In this document: positions 1 through 4,863 of the stretch, one piece after another | Position numbering within the stretch: the stretch's first letter is position 1 | Layout: every line of letters begins with the position of its first letter | Assembly (NCBI GenBank): GCA_937859825.1 | Contig: CALMAP010000121.1 | Location: 2,884-8,419 of the forward strand | Reading direction: 5' to 3' | Source of the DNA: an uncultured Terriglobus sp. | GTDB lineage: Bacteria > Acidobacteriota > Terriglobia > Terriglobales > Acidobacteriaceae | DNA length: 5,536 bases | Position numbers and translations under genes: made by a program | Notes under the pieces: generated by a model | What the model was told of the DNA's origin: nothing | Seen by the model: the letters and a program-made list of their open reading frames with translations, nothing else | Databases searched by the model: none

Positions 1-233
1 CGGGCCAACGCCGCGATACGCGGTCCGCGCACCTCGCTTGCGATGGCCTGCACCGAAGCGAAGTCCCCATCGGAAGCGATCGGAAAGCCAGCCTCGATGA
101 TGTCCACACCAAGCGTTGCAAGTTGATGGGCAAAGCGTAGCTTTTCTTCATGATGCATGGTGCATCCCGGAGATTGCTCGCCGTCGCGCAGGGTGGTGTC
201 GAAGAAGATGACCTGTTCGTTTTTGCTGCTCAT
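1..233 (-). CDS. leuA: 2-isopropylmalate synthase, N-terminal part (cut by window edge)
   Basis: This is the first step of leucine biosynthesis: condensation of acetyl-CoA with 2-oxoisovalerate to 2-isopropylmalate in the cytoplasm. Only the first 77 codons are present; the rest lies to the left of the window. The reverse strand from the ATG at 233 reads MSSKNEQVIFFDTTLRDGEQ and continues SPGCTM. This is the HMGL-like TIM-barrel signature of the family, with Asp12 as expected metal ligand and Arg16 as expected catalytic residue. Further on, LGVDIIEAGFP (about residues 41-51) is the second conserved strand. Homocitrate and citramalate synthases share the DTTLRDGEQ motif, but the SPG-C-TM continuation and the adjoining residues favour LeuA. 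The ribosome-binding site is weak (a GGAACGG run shortly before the ATG). The gene is divergent from a LysR-type regulator 113 bp away, which suggests regulated leucine synthesis. Confidence 0.93.
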   Translation of the reverse strand, partial: MSSKNEQVIFFDTTLRDGEQSPGCTMHHEEKLRFAHQLATLGVDIIEAGFPIASDGDFASVQAIASEVRGPRIAALA

Positions 234-263
234 GCCGTTCCGTATGTCCGTCTACTGAATTGA

Positions 264-269
264 AGTATA
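264..269 (-). promoter_or_regulatory. Candidate -10 box of leuA
   Basis: On the minus strand this hexamer reads TATACT, one base from the sigma-70 consensus. It lies 30 bases before the leuA ATG, giving a short leader of about 25 nt. No good -35 hexamer is found 16-18 bases upstream. That is what one expects of a promoter needing an activator, and the LysR-type dyad at 273-287 lies directly upstream of the -10. Promoter calls by eye are uncertain. Confidence 0.45.
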
Positions 270-272
270 GCG

Positions 273-287
273 ATAAGTTTTGGTTAT
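273..287. promoter_or_regulatory. Candidate LysR-type regulator binding site (T-N11-A dyad)
   Basis: The sequence is ATAA-N7-TTAT, a perfect 4+4 dyad. The T at 274 and the A at 286 are separated by exactly 11 bases, matching the classic T-N11-A box of LysR-type regulators. It lies in the divergent gap between leuA and the regulator gene, 3 bp upstream of the candidate leuA -10 and 59 bp before the regulator start codon. A second short palindrome, TGAT-AGC-ATCA, follows at 294-304 and could be an accessory half-site. The position fits autoregulation plus control of leuA, as is common for divergent LysR genes. Binding itself is inferred. Confidence 0.45.
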
Positions 288-346
288 TCTGAGTGATAGC
301 ATCATTCAAATTACTTATGGAATGAGAGGGGATGGTGTGAGTCGTC

Positions 347-1276
347 ATGGATCTGTTCGCTTTGGAGACGTTTCTGGCGGTTGCGGAAGAGCGCAGTTTT
401 TCTCGCGCGGCCGTGCGCATGCATCGCACGCAGCCTGCTATCAGCCAGACCATCGCGAAGCTTGAAGCTGAGTTGGGCGAAAGCCTGCTGGAGCGTTCTT
501 CGCGTGATGGTTCGCTCACCGACGCGGGTGAGGTGTTGCGGGAGTATGCGCAGAAGCTGCTGAATTTGCGCAATGAGGCCAATGACGCACTTGCCGAGCT
601 ACGTTCGCTGCATCGCGGCAGGCTCTCTCTCGCGGCAAACGAGTACACCTGCCTTTCCCTGCTGCCTGTGCTTGACCGGTTCTGCCGCACGCATCCGCGC
701 ATCAAGGTCGCAGTGCAGCGATCGCTGGCAAGCCGCATTCCAGACGAGGTGATGGCCCGCTCCGTCGAATTAGGCATCGTGAGCTTTGCGCCGGAAGATC
801 CCGCGCTGCAATCTATCGTCATCTTTCGCGATGAACTGGCATTTGTGGTGAATCCAAGGCATGCTCTGGCGCGCGCGGGATCGGTGTCGATTCGGCAGCT
901 TGGTGGCGAGCACTTCGTCGCGCACAACGTGGCTTCGCCGCAACGGGCCAAGGTGCACGATGCCTTTCGGCGTTACAAGACATTGCTGCGCATTGATGTG
1001 GAACTGCCGTCACTGGAGGCAGTGCGTCGCTTTGTAGAGCAGGGAAATGGAGTGGCCTTGGTCCCCGCACTCACGGTAGAGCGGGAGCTTGCTTCCGGCG
1101 TACTGGTGAGGGTTGCCGTGAAGGAGCTCCAAATGGAACGCAAGCTGCGGCTTGTGCATCGCAAGGAGGCCGCTCTGAGCCACGCAGCGCTGGCTTTTTT
1201 ACAGGAGACGGAGAAGTATGCCGTCGCAACGGGCGGTGCGTACTGTTTTGAGCGAGAGCGCTCCCTTCGCATTTAG
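347..1276 (+). CDS. LysR-family transcriptional regulator
   Basis: This is a 309-residue cytoplasmic DNA-binding regulator, normal length for the family. Residues 1-60 form the winged helix-turn-helix: MDLFALETFLAVAEERSFSR, then AAVRMHRTQPAISQTIAKLE, LGESLLER and the wing LTDAGE. A linker helix follows (about 61-90). From about residue 91 to 293 comes a periplasmic-binding-protein-like effector domain, with GRLSLAANE at its start and the typical VRRFVEQGNGVALVP segment near 226-240. An in-frame TGA at 338-340 rules out any earlier start, and GAGAGGGG at 324-331 is a reasonable ribosome-binding site. The gene is divergent from leuA, so leuA and itself are the likely targets. The ligand cannot be read from sequence; a leucine-pathway intermediate is a guess from context. 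No clear terminator follows the stop codon. Confidence 0.93.
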   Translation: MDLFALETFLAVAEERSFSRAAVRMHRTQPAISQTIAKLEAELGESLLERSSRDGSLTDAGEVLREYAQKLLNLRNEANDALAELRSLHRGRLSLAANEYTCLSLLPVLDRFCRTHPRIKVAVQRSLASRIPDEVMARSVELGIVSFAPEDPALQSIVIFRDELAFVVNPRHALARAGSVSIRQLGGEHFVAHNVASPQRAKVHDAFRRYKTLLRIDVELPSLEAVRRFVEQGNGVALVPALTVERELASGVLVRVAVKELQMERKLRLVHRKEAALSHAALAFLQETEKYAVATGGAYCFERERSLRI

Positions 1277-1321
1277 GTCGCAAATTCGCTCACAAACAGA
1301 TGGGCAGGTGAGTCGTACAGG

Positions 1322-1327
1322 TACAAT
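1322..1327 (+). promoter_or_regulatory. Candidate -10 box upstream of the plus-strand barrel gene
   Basis: TACAAT is one base from the sigma-70 -10 consensus and lies in the 137-bp gap (1277-1413) between the regulator and the barrel gene. No convincing -35 stands 16-18 bases upstream. It would give a leader of about 80 nt. Apart from this box and short inverted segments at 1340-1392, nothing else stands out in the gap. Confidence 0.3.
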
Positions 1328-1413
1328 AATCGCTGGAACGGAGACGAGCGAGTCCCTTCAGGATCACGCACCTGCGTCTCAGAACAGTCTCCCGAGGTTT
1401 GGACATTTTTCGC

Positions 1414-2016
1414 ATGAAGAAGACGTTGTGGTTGTGTGCTCTGCTGGCCGGTACGGCCACCGCGGCATTGGCTCAGGAGAGCCGGCAGGATGTGAGCTTG
1501 AGCGCAACAGGTATCTTTGCGCCGCAGGTCAATGGAAACGGCGCTCAGTTGAACACGGACAAGGCGCTTGGCGCACTTGCCAGCTACCGGTATATGCTCA
1601 CTCCGCGTTCCGCGCTGGAAGTCAACTACGGTTTCGCGCAGTACACCGATCACCTTCGGAACAGCCGCGCCCTCTTCGACATCCACACACGCCAGCAGGA
1701 GGTTTCGCTGGGTTATGTGTACAGCCGCAACTATCGGCGGTTGAATCCGTTTCTCGAAGGCGGCATCGCGGGTGTGCTCTTCTCGCCGATCAAGGACTTC
1801 GATACCCAGACGTTGGACGCGAAGCGGTCCACGTCTTTGGGTGGCATGTTCGGCGGCGGCATCGCCTATGAACTTAGCCCCAGCTTCGATCTTCGCCTTC
1901 AGTATCACGGACTTGTGGTGAAGGCACCCAGTTTCGGCGTGCAGGATGCCAATTTCAACACGGGCCGCTACGAGTTGATCTCGACTCCCGGTATCGGCAT
2001 CGCATATCACTTTTAA
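1414..2016 (+). CDS. Exported outer-membrane beta-barrel protein
   Basis: The product has 200 residues. Residues 1-20 (MKKTLWLCALLAGTATAALA) are a textbook Sec signal peptide with an ALA cleavage site before Gln21. The mature part is made of short alternating polar/hydrophobic strands with aromatic girdle residues, for example LEVNYGFAQY, QEVSLGYVYSR, FLEGGIAGVLF, GGGIAYELS and DLRLQYHGLVV. It ends in GIGIAYHF, whose C-terminal Phe is the usual signal for assembly by the BAM complex. This fits the small 8-stranded OmpA/OmpW-like barrel families. Its role is unknown: porin, adhesin or structural. A TTG start at 1399 would add MDIFR, but it spoils the signal peptide and lies one base from the GAGG run. 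The ATG at 1414 is preferred although its ribosome-binding site (GAGG, 16 bases away) is poorly spaced. The gene converges on a second barrel gene with the same C-terminal style. Confidence 0.8.
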   Translation: MKKTLWLCALLAGTATAALAQESRQDVSLSATGIFAPQVNGNGAQLNTDKALGALASYRYMLTPRSALEVNYGFAQYTDHLRNSRALFDIHTRQQEVSLGYVYSRNYRRLNPFLEGGIAGVLFSPIKDFDTQTLDAKRSTSLGGMFGGGIAYELSPSFDLRLQYHGLVVKAPSFGVQDANFNTGRYELISTPGIGIAYHF

Positions 2017-2031
2017 AAGATTGAGAGATAG

Positions 2032-2073
2032 GCAAGAGCAAGGGCCCCGAGATCTCGGGGCCCTTGCTCTTGC
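2032..2073. terminator. Perfect 42-bp palindrome, probable bidirectional terminator
   Basis: Two 21-base arms mirror each other exactly around 2052/2053, with a GC-rich core (GGGCCCCGA then TCGGGGCCC) and GATC at the tip. It lies 15 bases after the stop of the plus-strand barrel gene and 14 bases after the stop of the minus-strand barrel gene, the right place to end both transcripts. There is no real U-run on either side, so it may work through stem strength, by blocking 3' exonucleases, or together with Rho. Confidence 0.8.
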
Positions 2074-2087
2074 AGAATTGGCGATCT

Positions 2088-2756
2088 TTACTGGAAGTGG
2101 TAAGCCGCTCCAATGGTGAAGATCTGCGGTGTAAGAGGACCGTTGTTGGCACCATTAGGATTGCCGCTTACATAGCCGCGAAAGCCGAACCAGCGCTGAT
2201 ATTCGTAGTCGGCGCGTACATTCACACGGCGTGAGACATTGATGTCGACACCCGCACCGGCTACGCCCATGTTGTAGGCGAGGTTCGCAACGTCGTAGGG
2301 ATAGTTGAAGACCCCACGGCCATACATCAGGCGCGCATAAGGGTTGAAGATGCCGTAATGCCGCACGTAACGGCCACCGACTTCATAGCTGCGCTCGTAG
2401 ATGTTGTCTGTCTGGCCATGGTTCATCTGGTGAAAGTCCACCTCGATGCCAAAGTGCTCTTTGAAGTCGAAGGACGAGTAGAACGAGAAACCGCGGAAGG
2501 TCTGTTGCGTGTAATCAGGTTTGGCGAGCGAGAAGCCCCCGCCGACCTGCAGGTCACCCGCACGCTTTGCCGTAGGCAGCGCCTGGGCATTCGCAATGCG
2601 TCCATTCAGGAGCATGAGAGTCAGTACAACGATGAGGGCTACGCCGCGGGAGAAGAGCGGGGCAAGGTGCCGGCGCGATCGTTTCGTAGGTGTGGAGAGT
2701 GACTGGTTGGCCGCTGCTCCTTGTGTCTGCTGAGGGGTGACCTGTGAGTTCTGCAC
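2088..2756 (-). CDS. Exported outer-membrane beta-barrel protein with long N-region
   Basis: The product has 222 residues from a GTG at 2756. That start has AGGAG at 2762-2766 five bases before it. A longer reading from the ATG at 2825 would begin inside the hairpin at 2799-2827 and lacks a Shine-Dalgarno sequence. Residues 1-37 are polar and end basic (TKRSRRH). A hydrophobic core follows (about 38-50, VALIVVLTLMLL) and then ANA as a likely cleavage site near residue 57, so this is an unusually extended signal peptide. The mature part has amphipathic strands such as FSFYSSFDF, FGIEVDFHQM, YEVGGRYVRHY, GVAGAGVDINV and VNVRADYEYQRWF, and ends IFTIGAAYHFQ. This is a small barrel of the OmpA-like/OMP_b-brl kind. 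Function is unknown. It is the last gene of the minus-strand cluster and ends at the shared palindrome. Confidence 0.8.
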   Translation of the reverse strand: MQNSQVTPQQTQGAAANQSLSTPTKRSRRHLAPLFSRGVALIVVLTLMLLNGRIANAQALPTAKRAGDLQVGGGFSLAKPDYTQQTFRGFSFYSSFDFKEHFGIEVDFHQMNHGQTDNIYERSYEVGGRYVRHYGIFNPYARLMYGRGVFNYPYDVANLAYNMGVAGAGVDINVSRRVNVRADYEYQRWFGFRGYVSGNPNGANNGPLTPQIFTIGAAYHFQ

Positions 2757-2761
2757 TGCTA

Positions 2762-2766
2762 CTCCT
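2762..2766 (-). promoter_or_regulatory. Ribosome-binding site that sets the GTG start of the barrel gene
   Basis: AGGAG on the minus strand stands five bases before the GTG at 2756. It is the only Shine-Dalgarno-like run near any in-frame start here. It decides the start against the longer ATG reading from 2825. No clear promoter is seen in the 42 bases between this gene and the upstream hairpin. Confidence 0.65.
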
Positions 2767-2798
2767 AACCGCAAGGTGCTGCTGTGGTGCGTAAAACG

Positions 2799-2827
2799 CA
2801 ATGCCCCGCTGTTGAGGCGGGGCATTG
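2799..2827 (-). terminator. Hairpin terminator or attenuator after the M48-like gene
   Basis: An 11-bp perfect stem (2799-2809 with 2817-2827, core GCCCCGC/GCGGGGC) encloses a 7-base loop. On the minus strand it comes 5 bases after the TAA at 2833-2835. It is followed within two bases by a short TTTT run, so it resembles a Rho-independent terminator. Only 42 bases separate it from the next gene's GTG, so partial read-through is likely. A smaller inverted repeat (2789-2799) shares its last base and could compete with it. Confidence 0.7.
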
Positions 2828-2832
2828 TCTGG

Positions 2833-4776
2833 TTACTGCTGTGGTGTAGCCGGTGTGGGCGCCCCGGTTGCCGGCGGTGTGGCCGCCGCAGGAGCGGCTT
2901 CGTTGGTGGGTGTAGCTGCTGCGGGCGTTGTGCCTGCCGCGGTTGCGGCGGAGGACTGTGCCACGTCTGCCGAGGTGCTGCCTGCGGCGTTGGCTGCTGC
3001 GGTGGCTGCCGCGGCTGCGTCTGTCGCCGTGGCGGGTGGCTTGTAGTACGCCAGCTTCAGGTACACCGGCGTGACTTCAAATGGCATCTTGTCGCGGGAC
3101 GAGAGCAGAGGCTCATACGCGGCATGCGTCTGGATTACCTGGTCCGTCCATGGGTCGAAGCGGAGGAACGCACCCAACGGCATGGCCGCGTTCTGCTTCA
3201 GGTTGTTCATGTCCAACTTTTGTCCCTTGCCAACCAGAGCCTGCAGCCAGAAGGTGTTCGTTTTCACGTCCTTGATGAGCGAGTCGCCTACCATGGGTTC
3301 GTTCAGCGCGGTCAGGGTCTTGCTGCGCTCCTGCAGCTGGGCAAGGTAGAGGCCGAACTGGCTTGAGGCGTCCTGCAGCTCTTTTGGCTGCAGAAGCTCC
3401 ACGGTCTTCTTGGCGGCTTCGGCGTTGTCCTTGTCTGTGTGGTGCATTGGGATACGGGCAAACGCCGCAGTGTCGGGGAACATCAGCCGGTCGTTAAAGG
3501 CGTATTTGGTATCCAGCCGATGGCCCTGAATGATGTGCGCGAGCTGGAAGGCAATGATCGCATACAGGTTGTTGACCTGCTCGTTGGCATTGCCCGGGAC
3601 AGCCGTGGTATCGATCAGGCCCTTGGAGAGCACGATCGTGTTGCCGATCGCGAGGGACTCCAGCGGCTCCGTGAGCAGCGTGCGCACGCGGATGGGACGT
3701 GCCACCTGAATGTTGTTGTAGGCAAGTACATTGCCCGCAACCTGCTCGAGGATCTTGTCGAAGTCGGACGGAGCGTCCAGCAGACCGGCCTGGAAGAGGC
3801 GCTCGATGATATTGTCTTCCGCCTGCTGTACCCAGGCGCGCTGCGCCCCCAGTGGCGAAACGTCCTGCGCGTCGTTGGAGACGTCTGTCGCGCCCTGCAC
3901 TTCGACGTCGACGTTCTCGGCAGTGGTGACCGGCACCTTCAACACGTAGCCCCAGATGTGGTTGACGGCTTTGAATTTAACGGTGCTCTCTTCGCTCTTG
4001 GGATCGCTCTCTTCCACGTAGAACGTGGTGGGCAGCCACAGGTTTTCCTGCACGTTGGTGCGCCAGGAATCGAAGTGGTAGTACTCCTTGATGTCCTTCT
4101 CGGTACCGGCAAACGAGCCATTGAAGCGAACGATATTGCCGTTGCGGCGCTCCACCCAGATGCGGCCAAAGAAGCGTCCGCGGGTGCGCTTGGTGGCGGG
4201 CTCTACGTCGAAGACCATGGTCGGAATGCTGCCGAGAAAGTCGTTGCGAACGAAGCCGAACTTGTACTCGTTGCGGTTGAAGTCCTTGGAGTCGATCAGC
4301 AGCATCTGCACAAAGCCTGCTTCACTGAACTGCAGATGAAGCTGCTTGTTGAGGCTGGTGACGTAGCCGAGCGAACCCTTAAAGATGTTCAGCTTGCTGG
4401 CAAAGCCCTTTTTGTCGCCGTGCTTCGCGGCCTTGACTTCGTAGGGATCGTCACCAATGACCTTGCTGAAGTCGACGCGGCCCAGAAAGTGCTGGTCCGA
4501 CTCGGGGACCTGCAGCAGGGCCGGGTCGGGCTTCATATTCTGGATGTAGGTTTCGACGAGCGGCGCACGGTCTTTCACAACCTTTACGACTTCTGCTTCG
4601 CGTGCAACGGCCTTATCCAGCAGGGCGCTCTGCGCAGGTGTGAGCTTACGCGCGGCGAGTGCATCCTTGGGTTTCTTTTTTCCTAGAAATGGGATCTGGC
4701 CGGATGCCGGCACGGCGCTCAACGTGAGCGCACCTGCGACAAGACCGGCGAAGCAAGACTTGGGGATGTGGGCCAT
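2833..4776 (-). CDS. Exported protein with degenerate M48-peptidase-like region
   Basis: The product has 647 residues. The ATG at 4776 has AGGAG ten bases upstream and gives a signal peptide (residues 1-26, MAHIPKSCFAGLVAGALTLS then AVPASG). An ATG at 4839 would put 21 extra residues before it. About 45-300 is a soluble region rich in short strands (APLVETYIQNMKPDP, FVQMLLIDSKDF, GRFFGRIWVERRNGNIVRFNG, HFDSWR, LWLPTTFYVEES). It recalls uncharacterised acidobacterial proteins and may be LolA/lipoprotein-sorting-like. About 340-470 resembles an M48 metallopeptidase: LAIGNTIVLSKGLIDT matches the strand before the helix, and YAIIAFQLAHIIQGHR matches the HExxH helix. However, the motif is F410-Q-L-A-H414, lacking the first zinc His and the catalytic Glu, so it is probably not a working protease. 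Residues 581-647 are an Ala/Thr/Pro-rich tail. It follows the TonB-family gene by 87 bases, likely in one operon. Location is probably periplasmic. Confidence 0.75.
   Translation of the reverse strand: MAHIPKSCFAGLVAGALTLSAVPASGQIPFLGKKKPKDALAARKLTPAQSALLDKAVAREAEVVKVVKDRAPLVETYIQNMKPDPALLQVPESDQHFLGRVDFSKVIGDDPYEVKAAKHGDKKGFASKLNIFKGSLGYVTSLNKQLHLQFSEAGFVQMLLIDSKDFNRNEYKFGFVRNDFLGSIPTMVFDVEPATKRTRGRFFGRIWVERRNGNIVRFNGSFAGTEKDIKEYYHFDSWRTNVQENLWLPTTFYVEESDPKSEESTVKFKAVNHIWGYVLKVPVTTAENVDVEVQGATDVSNDAQDVSPLGAQRAWVQQAEDNIIERLFQAGLLDAPSDFDKILEQVAGNVLAYNNIQVARPIRVRTLLTEPLESLAIGNTIVLSKGLIDTTAVPGNANEQVNNLYAIIAFQLAHIIQGHRLDTKYAFNDRLMFPDTAAFARIPMHHTDKDNAEAAKKTVELLQPKELQDASSQFGLYLAQLQERSKTLTALNEPMVGDSLIKDVKTNTFWLQALVGKGQKLDMNNLKQNAAMPLGAFLRFDPWTDQVIQTHAAYEPLLSSRDKMPFEVTPVYLKLAYYKPPATATDAAAAATAAANAAGSTSADVAQSSAATAAGTTPAAATPTNEAAPAAATPPATGAPTPATPQQ
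2836..3036 (-). other. Coding low-complexity Ala/Pro/Thr tail
   Basis: This stretch encodes the last 67 residues (581-647) of the M48-like protein, almost only Ala, Thr, Pro, Gly and Ser with a few Asn, Asp, Glu and Gln. It starts after the folded-looking segment VYLKLAYYKP. The GCN-rich triplets make it prone to slippage and length change. It is probably a disordered C-terminal extension, perhaps interacting with peptidoglycan or the envelope. It has no recognisable motif. Confidence 0.7.
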
Positions 4777-4786
4777 GTTTTCAAGA

Positions 4787-4791
4787 CTCCT
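4787..4791 (-). promoter_or_regulatory. Ribosome-binding site of the M48-like gene
   Basis: AGGAG on the minus strand stands ten bases before the ATG at 4776. It supports that start, which gives a compact signal peptide, against the upstream in-frame ATG at 4839. That upstream ATG lies at the edge of the hairpin 4827-4845. Confidence 0.6.
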
Positions 4792-4826
4792 GGGCTGCCT
4801 TAGGGCATGTAACCTGATGCGTTGCG

Positions 4827-4845
4827 CGGCCGGGAACACCGGCCG
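4827..4845 (-). repeat. Inverted repeat between TonB-family and M48-like genes
   Basis: CGGCCGG and CCGGCCG form a 7-bp all-GC stem with a GAACA loop (plus strand). It lies 18 bases after the TonB-family stop and 50 bases before the next start. No T-run follows on the minus strand, so it is more likely an intercistronic mRNA-stability hairpin or a weak, Rho-assisted attenuator than a strong terminator. No clear promoter is seen between it and the next gene. Confidence 0.5.
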
Positions 4846-4863
4846 GATGAACTCGCTTGCCGC

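Larger units (their letters stand above)
260..290 (+). promoter_or_regulatory. Weak candidate promoter of the LysR-type regulator
   Basis: TTGAAG at 260-265 resembles a -35 element and TATTCT at 285-290 resembles a -10, with a long 19-bp spacer. The T-N11-A dyad would lie in the spacer and touch the -10, so bound regulator would repress its own gene. The spacing is poor, so this is only a tentative call. Confidence 0.25.

Noticed and set aside
148..951. Minus-strand open frame of 267 codons
   Set aside because: It is antisense to the LysR-type regulator and overlaps the leuA start and control region. The Ser/Arg-rich product is typical of a shadow frame.
1218..1871. Plus-strand open frame overlapping the end of the regulator and the barrel gene
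   Set aside because: It is a shadow in another frame. It crosses the intergenic leader and has no signal peptide or known motif.
1273..2010. Minus-strand open frame of 245 codons
   Set aside because: It is antisense to the plus-strand barrel gene, which has a clear signal peptide and a terminal Phe. The antisense product shows no family pattern.
2757..2825. Upstream extension of the minus-strand barrel gene to an ATG at 2825
   Set aside because: That start lies inside the terminator-like stem and has no Shine-Dalgarno sequence. The GTG at 2756 has AGGAG five bases away.
2836..3036. GC-rich triplet-like repetition that might be a tandem repeat or CRISPR-like array
   Set aside because: It is explained by degenerate Ala/Pro/Thr codons in frame with the upstream gene. 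There are no repeat units of fixed length or spacers.
2737..3366. Plus-strand open frame rich in Cys, Gly and Arg
   Set aside because: The composition is the antisense reading of GCN-rich codons in the Ala/Pro tail. It also runs through the hairpin at 2799-2827.
3439..4686. Long plus-strand open frame of 415 codons
   Set aside because: It lies wholly antisense to the M48-like gene. That gene has a ribosome-binding site, a signal peptide and recognisable domain patterns, while the plus-strand product has no recognisable motif. It is a high-GC mirror frame.
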